This document shows positions 44,657-53,069 of a stretch of DNA of 64,000 nt, in pieces (within the stretch, counting starts at the first letter, position 1; each line of letters starts with the position of its first letter). Made by a program: the position numbers and the translations under genes. Source of the DNA: Bdellovibrio bacteriovorus str. Tiberius. Lineage in GTDB: Bacteria > Bdellovibrionota > Bdellovibrionia > Bdellovibrionales > Bdellovibrionaceae. The notes under the pieces are model-generated. The model was not told where the DNA came from. It saw only the letters and a list, made by a program, of their open reading frames with translations, and searched no databases. Location: NCBI RefSeq assembly GCF_000317895.1, contig NC_019567.1, positions 3,906,001 through 3,970,000 of the forward strand, in the 5' to 3' direction.

Positions 44657-45732
44657 AGAAAAATTCAGGCTTCTCCGTCATGGAGCTTCTGCTGGCCGTT
44701 AGTATTTCCACGATGGTCATCGGGATTGTGACCTATCTGATTCACAATTTCTTTTCTGAACAGCGCAATCTGGAGGTATGGTCCGGCGGACAGCTTGAAA
44801 TGTCGATGGCCTTAAAAAATGCCGAGGGCGACATCCGCAACGTCATTCGTTTTGATCCGGTGGAAAATCTGACTTCGGCTTCCAGCATTGCCTATTTCGG
44901 ACTGACCTCCCTGACTCCCGGGCTTGAACCTTCGGTGTGCCTGAACGATGCCACGGGTTCGGTCATCCGCTACACCACTTTAGATCGAAAGCAGCGTTCT
45001 GAACGTGTGCTTCGCGCCTGGTCTGAACTGGCGGACGTGAATAAAACCGGCAGCTCCCATGAACTGCGCTTAACCGCCGATGCCACCACCAGTTCCATGT
45101 TCGGCACCTCCAAGTCGCCGCGTGAGATTGTTCTGGTCGATGCCGATCGCCGGTACATCCGCCGCTACAAGGTGTCCACCCACACCATGCGTTTGGGTGC
45201 GACCCTGGATCCTTACGATGACCAGTCACGGATTGACTCGGCCGGAAATCCCATCAAGTTTGATTATGTGAGCGTGATTTTAAAATCCCCGCCCACGGCC
45301 AACGGCAGCAGCATCACTCCGAAAACCTCGGTCTTTATCACCGGGACGGAAGTGTATTCGTCCAACACTTATTATCTGTGTTTGCGAAAGAGCGATCGCA
45401 GTCTGATCAAACTTGATGAAAACACCCGGGCTGAAACCGTGCTTTTACAAAACCCGCACGTGGACTTCACCATCAATTCATTCAAGATCGGATACTTGGC
45501 CACCAAGTCCGGCCTGCGGGTGGAACCGGCGAATTTCATCCCGGACATGCTTAATGCGGCTAACAATGTCTGCTTTAATACGGTGCTCTTTGATCTGAAA
45601 CTGGACGCCTCAGAAAGTTATATGAAAAGGAACCAGGGCCAGACCGTCGGGGATATCAAAACCAACATCAGCCGCCAGCGCACAGTCTTTTCCCAGAATT
45701 TGAATTTAAAACGACCGCTCAGTTGCCAGTAA
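44653..45732 (+). CDS. Type IV prepilin-like minor pilin (PilW-like)
   Basis: 359 residues. Prepilin motif SG|FSVMELLLAVSISTMVIGIV with Glu at +5 after a very short leader. The large globular domain (about 330 residues) is the size of PilW/GspJ-type minor pilins. Its ATG overlaps the preceding stop (ATGA). Minor pilins prime assembly of the pilus tip. Followed by a strong terminator. Confidence 0.8.
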   Translation: MKKNSGFSVMELLLAVSISTMVIGIVTYLIHNFFSEQRNLEVWSGGQLEMSMALKNAEGDIRNVIRFDPVENLTSASSIAYFGLTSLTPGLEPSVCLNDATGSVIRYTTLDRKQRSERVLRAWSELADVNKTGSSHELRLTADATTSSMFGTSKSPREIVLVDADRRYIRRYKVSTHTMRLGATLDPYDDQSRIDSAGNPIKFDYVSVILKSPPTANGSSITPKTSVFITGTEVYSSNTYYLCLRKSDRSLIKLDENTRAETVLLQNPHVDFTINSFKIGYLATKSGLRVEPANFIPDMLNAANNVCFNTVLFDLKLDASESYMKRNQGQTVGDIKTNISRQRTVFSQNLNLKRPLSCQ

Positions 45733-45751
45733 TTAAGGCATCTGAAAAAAG

Positions 45752-45780
45752 AAAAAGGGCTGATCACTCAGCCCTTTTTT
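45752..45780. terminator. Bidirectional terminator
   Basis: Perfect 12-base stem AAAAAGGGCTGA / TCAGCCCTTTTT with loop TCAC, T run on the plus side and A run on the other. Serves the minor-pilin operon and the convergent HTH gene. Confidence 0.93.
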
Positions 45781-46264
45781 ATTGTTTAAAACCTTTTAGA
45801 CGGTCATTTTCGGATTCAAGAACACGAACAAGAGTCTTCAGGTCCGTCACTTCTTCCTTCAGATGGAGGATTTGCTCCTCTTTTTCATGAAGGATTTGGG
45901 TGTAGGCCTTTTTGAGCTCATTCAGCAGCTTGTTGGCCGCTGTCAGGATGGGCTCATCATTTTTCACCTTTACCACTTTGTCGGCAAGGTCTGCGGTCTT
46001 TGTTTCGTCCTTTGAAGTGGCCATTTCATAACCTTTCATCATTCCTTGATGAGCACCCACCAAAGCCAGGTCGCTTTCTTGGGAGGGGCGATGTACTCTT
46101 TGATGGGTACCCATCGGTTCGTCCATGATGAAGTACTTGCCGTCTTCAAAGCGGAATTTAATGTCGTCGGCTTTGATTCGTCGGCGGAGGGTACTCACAC
46201 TAATTTTGTATTTAGTAGAGTAGTCCGTTAGCGGTAACCAAGAACCGTAGCTCTCAACGTTCAT
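45779..46264 (-). CDS. HTH DNA-binding protein with C-terminal coiled coil
   Basis: 161 residues. The N-terminus (LPLTDYSTKYKISVSTLRRRIKADDIKF) looks like an excisionase/MerR-type winged helix-turn-helix, followed by EDGKYFIMDE as the wing. A variable linker leads to a C-terminal leucine-rich coiled coil (LKKAYTQILHEKEEQIL, LKEEVTDLKTLVRVLESEN), probably for dimerisation. The role is likely transcriptional or DNA-structural; no partner known. AGAGGA ribosome site just before the ATG. Divergent from the patatin gene. Confidence 0.75.
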   Translation of the reverse strand: MNVESYGSWLPLTDYSTKYKISVSTLRRRIKADDIKFRFEDGKYFIMDEPMGTHQRVHRPSQESDLALVGAHQGMMKGYEMATSKDETKTADLADKVVKVKNDEPILTAANKLLNELKKAYTQILHEKEEQILHLKEEVTDLKTLVRVLESENDRLKGFKQ

Positions 46265-46558
46265 TAAATCCTCTTATACTTTCTGCCTCGGTGGCGCCGA
46301 AGCTTCAGTAGCTCGCCTTTGGGATAGGTGGTATCCTTACTCAGCTTGCGTAGTCAACATTATCACAGGACTTCAGTCTGTCAAATTTTGTGTGAACACT
46401 TACTCAAATTCAACTAAATTCAGGACCTTGATCTGGTTAATCATTGCCTATTCACTGGACCAAAGTCTGACTACGCAACCCTAAGTCATGGATTTCTGGT
46501 AGAATAAAAGAATTCTTTGCTCCTTTTGACCAAAGACTCGATAATTTAAATTAACCAT
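46265..46558. promoter_or_regulatory. Divergent regulatory region with 11-base inverted sites and a structured leader
   Basis: 294 bases without a gene. TTGCGTAGTCA (46346-46356) and TGACTACGCAA (46468-46478) are perfect 11-base inverted copies, 111 bases apart; each faces one of the divergent genes. On the HTH side the transcript could form hairpins GGATA/TATCC (46322-46336) and CTTCGG/CCGAGG (46286-46302). On the patatin side TAGAAT and GATAAT elements lie 20-60 bases before the ATG but without a convincing -35. Confidence 0.55.
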
Positions 46559-47758
46559 ATGCGTATTAGAGATAAAAAGAAAGTGGCCCTGGTTTTAAGT
46601 GGTGGAGGCATCAAAGCCGCCGCCTTCCACATCGGGGTTTGCTTGGCCCTTCAAGAAAAGGGATTCAAATTTGCCGGCGGCACCAAAGAGATGGTGCGTC
46701 AGAACTTCGGGTCCGACGACCCGATGACGATCCGTCTTTATGTCGGGTCCAGCGCCGGGGCGTTTGTCGCTTCGGTTCTTGCCGCTGGTTATCCAGTGGA
46801 ATCTTTGATCAACGCTTTCCAAGTCGGTTCGGGCTCTGATCCCACGTTTGATAAATCCGACCTTCGTTATTTAAAGCCGATTTCTTACCGCAGCCTGTTT
46901 AACTTAAACTCTTCCGGCCTGATGAAGTTCATCCCGCGTTCGATCATGGAAAAAGCCCTGGTCACCGGGGGCCTTGAATCCATTTTAAAAAACGGCCTGA
47001 AGCTAAACGGTCTATTTTCAACCAAAGGGATCGAAAACTACCTGCGCAAAGAAGTTCTGGTCGACAATGACTTTGCCCGTTTGGGGGTTGAGCTTTTCAT
47101 CATCGGAACCCAGCTGAACCACACCCGTAAGGCCATCTTCGGGAATTTCCCCGAATCATTCAAAACCGACACCACCAAGTACATCAACTATGCGACCATC
47201 AGTGATGCGGTGGCTTGTTCGACGGCTTTGCCTCCGGTGTTTTCCCCGTACGGAATCAAACGCCCGGACGGTAAAGAGATCTTCTATTATGATGGCGAGA
47301 TTCGCGACACGCTTTCCACCCACGTGGCGGCGGACTATGGCGCTGATCTGGTGATTTCCTCATATTCCATTCAGCCTTATCACTACACCAAAGAGATGGG
47401 CTCGCTTCATGACTATGGTATTCCGCTGATTGCCAATCAGGCGCTTTACCAGGTGGTGCAGCAAAAGATCACCCGTCATATCCAGTATAAAAACGACATC
47501 CGCGGTATCTACAATGCGGTCGATGGTTACTTCAAGCAGCAAAACTTGCCCGGCGAACACCGGGACAAGATCCTTGAAATCATTAGGAATCGTGTGAACT
47601 ATCGTCCGGAAGTGGATTACATCTATGTGGCTCCACGCCCACAGAACTATGAGATGTTCTTTGTTGATCACTTCAGCTTGAATCCGGAAATCCTGGCGCG
47701 CATCGTGCGCATCGGTTTCAAGTCCGGGATCAATGCCCTTCGCCAGCACGATATTTAA
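46559..47758 (+). CDS. Patatin-like phospholipase
   Basis: 399 residues. Oxyanion loop LSGGGIKAAAFH (residues 14-18), nucleophile Ser65 in YVGSSAGAF and catalytic Asp245 in YYDGEIRD, the Ser-Asp dyad of patatins. It hydrolyses phospholipid or other lipid acyl esters. No signal peptide, so it may act in the cytoplasm or be exported by another route. Patatin-like proteins are used by some bacteria to attack other cells, which would suit a predator (inference). No ribosome site at the ATG. Confidence 0.88.
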   Translation: MRIRDKKKVALVLSGGGIKAAAFHIGVCLALQEKGFKFAGGTKEMVRQNFGSDDPMTIRLYVGSSAGAFVASVLAAGYPVESLINAFQVGSGSDPTFDKSDLRYLKPISYRSLFNLNSSGLMKFIPRSIMEKALVTGGLESILKNGLKLNGLFSTKGIENYLRKEVLVDNDFARLGVELFIIGTQLNHTRKAIFGNFPESFKTDTTKYINYATISDAVACSTALPPVFSPYGIKRPDGKEIFYYDGEIRDTLSTHVAADYGADLVISSYSIQPYHYTKEMGSLHDYGIPLIANQALYQVVQQKITRHIQYKNDIRGIYNAVDGYFKQQNLPGEHRDKILEIIRNRVNYRPEVDYIYVAPRPQNYEMFFVDHFSLNPEILARIVRIGFKSGINALRQHDI

Positions 47759-49689
47759 TTCCGGCTGGCCTCTTTCCATTCAGCCAAGATCTTGGATCCT
47801 TCCCCGGAAAGATCCTTTTTCGCGTAAGCCTTCCGGTCATAGTAGTCACTGACCTTGCTTAAGATGACTTTCTTCGAAGGATGCTCTTTCCCCAAACGAT
47901 CCAGATACTGCAACGGGGTTTCGGCGTCTTGCGGGAAAGTTTCCTGTTTTTTACCCCAGCTTAAAACCGCGTGATACAGAACTTGTTCTTCGCTCAGTAA
48001 ACCTTTGTTTCTGAAAAGACTGCGGAAAATCAGAACACACAGGACCACCACGAAGATCAAACCCACCACCAGCTGCAACTTCAAATCAGTCAGGCTTTGC
48101 CAGAAGCTTTTTTGTGAAGTGCGATCGAAGTCGACCAGGAAGTAGGTCCATCGATAGTTCAGATCATCCATCAAAAAACCCACGCGGTCCCACAACGTGA
48201 TGCCATCGCCCGTTTTTGGGCGCCATTGGATATCCCGGGCAAAGACCTTTTGGTCTTCTTCGGACAGATTGAAGAAATCTTCGGCTCCGATCACCAAACG
48301 TAACGGCGCCACCCATTGAGTGGGATCCACCCGCTGCCAGCGGCCGTTGTTGAAAATTTCAACCCAGGCGTGGGCATCGCGCTGACTGACCCGCCAGAAC
48401 TCCCCCATCGGATTATATCTGCCACCCTGATAACCCACGATCACCCGGGCCGGAATCCCCAAAGCCCTGGCAAGGGTCGCGTAACTGCCGGCAAAGTGTT
48501 CACAAAAACCGCGTTTTCGATAAAACAAAAATGATTCAAGTTCATTCGCGCCACCATAGGCACCGGGATTCAAAGTATAAGTAAAATCATTTCCCTGATA
48601 AAACGCCTGCAAGGCTTCAATCCTTGCCGCCGGTGTTGGGTGCTTTTCTTTGGTGGTGGTCACCCAGTCGGCCACCTGCCCGCGCAGCTCCGGAATTTTA
48701 AGATACTCTTCATCCGGAATCTGGCGATCGGTGAAGCTTTCATTCCAGCGCCCACGATACACGGTGGTGGTCATCAAAGGTCTGGCACTGCGAAACACCG
48801 AAGCGTTCAGTGAAAATGAATTTCCAATTTCAAGCTGCACCTGTTCGGTGCCCTCAAGCACGAACAAGAAAGTATTCGCATGGGGTTCCAGCGCGACTTC
48901 ATAGTGCCTGTCAGCGGGTTTATCATTTTCAGCCTCACTGCGCGGTTTGACCCCGAGCATTCCCGGTCGCCAGCTTAAACCCCGGGAATTCACCAGCACC
49001 GATCCGCGCCAGTAAAGTTCCTGGCTCGAATTTATCGGCAAATCAGAAAGCTTCGCACGAAACACCATGTTGGCCACGCCCGCAAGTTCGGCCACCCGTC
49101 CGGGATTTAATTCTTCACTAAAGCCAATCTGCCCCGTGGCTTCACCCCGCGACATCGCCCACGGAAGCACGAATCTGGGAAACGCAAAAAACAACACCAC
49201 CGCACCCGGAACTGAGAGCGCAAAGACCTTTAATAAAATCTTTCCACGCTGTGGAAGCTCCGGCGACAACAGTGAATACCAAAGACCCGCAAACGCCAGG
49301 CCCGAAGGAATGATCCAATAGATATCCAGACTGAATAAAGCCTTGATGGAGATCAGAACAAAACCCAAAAGCACCAGGAAACGATGATCCCGTTCGTTTT
49401 CATAATCCATCACCCGCAAGGCGGAAAGACCCAGCAGGAATGTGTACGAAGGATCCTGACCGATCAGTGTCCGGTACTGCACCAGAATCTGCGCCAGCAA
49501 AAGCACACTTAATCCGCCCGTCACTTTGCGCGAAAGATTTTTCCAGTGAAGTTTTTCAACTCCCCACTTCCAGACCAAAAGGCCCAGCGAAAACAACGCC
49601 ACCCACGGGGACACTTCCAGCCCCACCATCACCATTGCGGTGATAAATGAAAATGCCAGGGAGGTTTGGGCGAAGAACTGCCTTTTCAT
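47755..49689 (-). CDS. TgpA-like membrane protein with transglutaminase-type domain
   Basis: 644 residues from the ATG at 49689. Six or so N-terminal membrane helices (DUF3488 part), an extracytoplasmic transglutaminase-like domain with the triad Cys (RGFCEHFAG, about 397), His (DAHAWVEIF, about 437) and Asp (RVDPTQW, about 452), then one more helix (LVVGLIFVVVLCVLIF) and a short cytoplasmic tail. The family belongs to MoxR-DUF58 operons; substrates are unknown. The start overlaps the DUF58 stop by four bases. Confidence 0.88.
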   Translation of the reverse strand: MKRQFFAQTSLAFSFITAMVMVGLEVSPWVALFSLGLLVWKWGVEKLHWKNLSRKVTGGLSVLLLAQILVQYRTLIGQDPSYTFLLGLSALRVMDYENERDHRFLVLLGFVLISIKALFSLDIYWIIPSGLAFAGLWYSLLSPELPQRGKILLKVFALSVPGAVVLFFAFPRFVLPWAMSRGEATGQIGFSEELNPGRVAELAGVANMVFRAKLSDLPINSSQELYWRGSVLVNSRGLSWRPGMLGVKPRSEAENDKPADRHYEVALEPHANTFLFVLEGTEQVQLEIGNSFSLNASVFRSARPLMTTTVYRGRWNESFTDRQIPDEEYLKIPELRGQVADWVTTTKEKHPTPAARIEALQAFYQGNDFTYTLNPGAYGGANELESFLFYRKRGFCEHFAGSYATLARALGIPARVIVGYQGGRYNPMGEFWRVSQRDAHAWVEIFNNGRWQRVDPTQWVAPLRLVIGAEDFFNLSEEDQKVFARDIQWRPKTGDGITLWDRVGFLMDDLNYRWTYFLVDFDRTSQKSFWQSLTDLKLQLVVGLIFVVVLCVLIFRSLFRNKGLLSEEQVLYHAVLSWGKKQETFPQDAETPLQYLDRLGKEHPSKKVILSKVSDYYDRKAYAKKDLSGEGSKILAEWKEASRN

Positions 49690-50630
49690 GACAAGGCCTC
49701 GGTCTGCGCAAGCGCCAGCAACATCAGACACTCTTCACGGTGATGCGGGCCCTTGTTTTGTTTGATCTCTTGCGGACCGATACTTAATGAATACTGAAAG
49801 CCCTGTCGTTCAGCTTCATCCACCCACAGGCACAACTGACTGATGCGGGCCTCACCGTCCGACAGGTTTTCCGTCTGCTCCCAGTTGAAATGCAAAGCGG
49901 GTTTTTCAGGCTCTTCATAATTTTTCACCAGCAGATCCTGCCGGCGCGCACTGGCGCGCCAGTCGATACGACTGAGTGAATCCGCGCTTTGAAAACGGCG
50001 ATGATCACGAAATAAACCCGTGGCCTGCTGCCCTTCTCCGGCCACCGCATCGGTGGGGAATTGTTTTTCACCCAAACGTGCCGGATACACCAACACGGAA
50101 TCCTGAGAGGTCATGTATTTCCACGCCCGTAAAAGTCCAAAGGGATAACTGCTTTGTAAAGTGATGCGCGGAAGTTTCACCCAGCCTCGTTTGCCGGGGC
50201 GATAGGGAATTTGCAGATCCCCGTGGGACAACGGCTTGATTGAAGTTTTACGAAGGGTGTTTTTATCTTTACCCAACACTGCTTCCACATCCCAGGCCGG
50301 AGTCACGGATGGGTTTTCCAATGAAATTCGCAGCAGTCCTTCTTCACCTGAAAAAAGCTCTTCGTTTTCAAGTCCCTCGACCTGCACGACATCCATGTTT
50401 TTATTGGTCAGAAGAATCCCGGTGAATGCGACCGAGATCAGAAAGAACACGAAAATATAAATCAGATTGTTCGCATACCCCACCGCCAAAAAGAACAGCG
50501 TCAGGGCCATGGCCCCAAACGCCATGCCGAATCCGGATGGCATAATATAGGTTCTTTTCTTTTTCTTAAACAGGGACTGGAGTCGCTTTTTGAAGGGCAT
50601 GGGCCCACTCACGACCTCGTTTGATGCCAT
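49686..50630 (-). CDS. DUF58 domain protein
   Basis: 314 residues. Two N-terminal membrane segments (about 32-70) and the DUF58 core motif SLSRIDWRASARRQDLLVK. DUF58 proteins partner with MoxR ATPases; their action is not known in detail. The ATG at 50630 has a strong GGGAGG site and lies 65 bases inside the end of the moxR-like gene in another frame; later ATGs (50600, 50543) would lose that ribosome site. Confidence 0.85.
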   Translation of the reverse strand: MASNEVVSGPMPFKKRLQSLFKKKKRTYIMPSGFGMAFGAMALTLFFLAVGYANNLIYIFVFFLISVAFTGILLTNKNMDVVQVEGLENEELFSGEEGLLRISLENPSVTPAWDVEAVLGKDKNTLRKTSIKPLSHGDLQIPYRPGKRGWVKLPRITLQSSYPFGLLRAWKYMTSQDSVLVYPARLGEKQFPTDAVAGEGQQATGLFRDHRRFQSADSLSRIDWRASARRQDLLVKNYEEPEKPALHFNWEQTENLSDGEARISQLCLWVDEAERQGFQYSLSIGPQEIKQNKGPHHREECLMLLALAQTEALS

Positions 50631-51480
50631 GATTTCCTCCCAGTCGGTGTCCTAGTACCGGAACCAGAACCTGTTGAACATCATCGGGACGAACATAGTC
50701 ACGTCCCTCTAAGAACGCCCACGCTTTCGCGGCCCGCACCAAAGCCATGCCGGCGCGGGTGGAAAGTGGAGCCCCTTCAAATCCCGCACGGCGGGAACGC
50801 TCTAAGATCTCGGCAATGTATCCGGCCACCACCGGCGACACGGTCACGGTTTGCACTGAAGACAAAGCCGTTTCAATTTCGCCATCACTGAACAATGCAG
50901 AAATTTTCTGCAGTCTTCCGCGCGGATCTTCCCCTTGCAGCAGACGCACTTCGGTTTCTTTGGAAGCGTGATGCAGTTCCAAGCTCATCAGGAAACGATC
51001 CAGCTGACTTTCCGGCAGCGGGAAGGTGCCGGTTTGCTGATGCGGATTCTGGGTGGCAATTACATAGAATGGTTTTGGCAAAGGCCACGTGGTGCCGTCG
51101 ACGGACACTTCACCTTCTTCCATCGCCTGCAACAGCGCACTTTGGGTGCGGGGGCTTGCCCGGTTTAATTCATCGGCCATCACCATCTGGGAAAACAAAG
51201 GCCCCGGATGAAACACAAATTTCTGTTCTTGCGGATGAAACACCTGACCACCGATCGCATCGGCAGGCAGCAGATCAATGGTGAATTGAATGCGGCGGGT
51301 TTTTAAGCCGGTCAGTTTACCCAGCACTTGCACCAGAGTGGTTTTACCCACACCCGGAAGATCTTCGATCAGCAGATGTCCACCGGCCAGCAGACAGGTC
51401 ATGGCCAGACGGATTTCCACATTCTTATCCAGGACAACTTTCGAGGCTTCAGAAATCAGATCGTGAAACTTGGTGTTCAT
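50566..51480 (-). CDS. MoxR-family AAA+ ATPase
   Basis: 304 residues from the ATG at 51480. Walker A DLPGVGKTTL, the MoxR motif DLLPADAIGG, Walker B MVMADELNRASPRTQSAL with the sensor TQNPHQQTGTFPLPESQLDRF and the C-terminal helical lid. Acts as a chaperone-like ATPase for the DUF58/TgpA partners downstream. The upstream extension in the open frame overlaps the nuo terminator and is rejected. Confidence 0.93.
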   Translation of the reverse strand: MNTKFHDLISEASKVVLDKNVEIRLAMTCLLAGGHLLIEDLPGVGKTTLVQVLGKLTGLKTRRIQFTIDLLPADAIGGQVFHPQEQKFVFHPGPLFSQMVMADELNRASPRTQSALLQAMEEGEVSVDGTTWPLPKPFYVIATQNPHQQTGTFPLPESQLDRFLMSLELHHASKETEVRLLQGEDPRGRLQKISALFSDGEIETALSSVQTVTVSPVVAGYIAEILERSRRAGFEGAPLSTRAGMALVRAAKAWAFLEGRDYVRPDDVQQVLVPVLGHRLGGNHGIKRGREWAHALQKATPVPV

Positions 51481-51533
51481 AGACTGATAGGATAAAGGCC
51501 GCCGCGGCAGTGACCAACCCTTTTTTGGAAAAT

Positions 51534-51561
51534 AAAAAAGCCCCGGGTTCACCGAGGCTTT
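51534..51561 (-). terminator. Terminator of the nuo operon
   Basis: Stem AAAGCCCCGG / CCGAGGCTTT (one mismatch) with loop GTTCA, followed on the minus strand by TTTTTTATTTT. Between the nuoN stop and moxR. Confidence 0.88.
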
Positions 51562-51608
51562 AATTATGTCTTATTTTAAGATCCCGCCTTGTTCACAAGG
51601 CGAAAGTC

Positions 51609-53069
51609 CTACAACAGACTTTTTTCGACAGCAGAGAAGATGGGACCAGATACAAAGCCCATCAAAACAATGGCAAGAGCCATAACCACTGCAGTCACTG
51701 TTGTTGCATTCAAAGAATGACCCGCGATTTCCGCGTTTCCTTCTTTCATGTACATCACAACGATAGGGCGCAGGTAGTAGTAAACACCGATCACAGAGTT
51801 CAACATACCCCAGATAGCCAGCCACAGAAGGCCTTCACCGATAGCCGCGTTGAACATGTAGAACTTACCGAAGAAACCCAGTGTTGGTGGGATACCCGCC
51901 AAAGAAAGCAGGAACACCGTCAAACACAGCGCCAGCATCGGACGTTGTTTCGCAAAACCAGCAAGATCATCAATATTCACAATGTGGTTTTCAGATTTTT
52001 CCAGCATCGCCGCAATCGCAAATGCACCGATCGTCATCAAACCGTAAGCCAGCAGATAGAAGATCACGCCCGACGCACCAAACGCGCCGTTATCGCTGAC
52101 ACCCGCCGTGATCAAACCCACCATCAGGTAACCGGAGTGAGCCACAGAGGAATAAGCGATCATGCGTTTGAAGTTATTCTGCATGATAGCCGCGGCATTA
52201 CCCACGATCATGGTGATAACAGCCATCCACTGAAGGATATCAAACAGCTGATCAGAACCCGTCAAAGACTTCGTTGCAATAATACGCAAGAAAGCCGCGA
52301 AGGAAACTGTTTTCACCGCCGTTGCCATGAAGGCTGTGTGCGGAGTCGGCGCCCCCTGGTAAACGTCCGGAGTCCAAGCGTGGAATGGAGCAATCGAAAC
52401 CTTGAAGCAGAAGCCCAGGATCACGAAAGTCACACCAAACAGGAACAGACGGCTGGTCTGAACAAGTTCAGCAGCGTTGTCCATGAAGCTCAGGATGTTT
52501 GTGCCACCAGTAGAACCGAAGATGAAAGCCACCCCGTACAGGAACAATGCCGAAGCAAAAGAACCCAGGATGAAGTATTTCAAAGCCGCTTCTTTGGAAA
52601 GTTTTTCCTCGTGGCTCATGGCGATCATCAGGTACAGCGCCAAAGACATCATTTCCAGACCGATGAAGACCATCAACAGATCCACCGCGGAAACCAGGAT
52701 CAACATCCCCACCGCAGAACTCATCGCCAGGAAGATCAGTTCAGAGAACTGCTTGCCGGTTGTCGCCGGATTTTCGTACATCATCACCATCGCGGCACCC
52801 GCACCAGCCAGGGCAATGATACCCATCCACTGCGTGACACCGTCGAAGATCAGACCGTTATTGAAAGCAGTTTTGTCAGAGCCGCCAAAGACCACCAACA
52901 GCACAACTGCCGCCACGATACCCGTCAAAGCCTGACCCAAAGTGATCAGGGCATGTTGTTCGCGGTTGCCACGAAGAACCTTCATCGTGATTGGCAGAAG
53001 ACTTGCCAGGAACAACGCGATCATCGGAGAGATCAACAGAACGTCGCTAAGACCAACATTGATATTCAT
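51609..53069 (-). CDS. nuoN: NADH-quinone oxidoreductase subunit N
   Basis: 486 residues, all membrane helices, antiporter-like (Mrp) fold with the GLEMMSLALYLMIA, FHAWTPDVYQGAPTPHTAFMATA and KRMIAYSSVAHSGYLMVG signatures. Contributes a proton channel to complex I. Overlaps the nuoM stop by one base and ends the nuo operon ahead of a terminator. Confidence 0.94.
   Translation of the reverse strand: MNINVGLSDVLLISPMIALFLASLLPITMKVLRGNREQHALITLGQALTGIVAAVVLLVVFGGSDKTAFNNGLIFDGVTQWMGIIALAGAGAAMVMMYENPATTGKQFSELIFLAMSSAVGMLILVSAVDLLMVFIGLEMMSLALYLMIAMSHEEKLSKEAALKYFILGSFASALFLYGVAFIFGSTGGTNILSFMDNAAELVQTSRLFLFGVTFVILGFCFKVSIAPFHAWTPDVYQGAPTPHTAFMATAVKTVSFAAFLRIIATKSLTGSDQLFDILQWMAVITMIVGNAAAIMQNNFKRMIAYSSVAHSGYLMVGLITAGVSDNGAFGASGVIFYLLAYGLMTIGAFAIAAMLEKSENHIVNIDDLAGFAKQRPMLALCLTVFLLSLAGIPPTLGFFGKFYMFNAAIGEGLLWLAIWGMLNSVIGVYYYLRPIVVMYMKEGNAEIAGHSLNATTVTAVVMALAIVLMGFVSGPIFSAVEKSLL

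Noticed and set aside
46265-46345. Possible c-di-GMP (GEMM) riboswitch in the HTH leader
   Set aside because: The leader has GGCG and AAAGG pieces, but the conserved GEMM core (GCAAAGCC, tetraloop-receptor, paired GG...CC elements) is not present.
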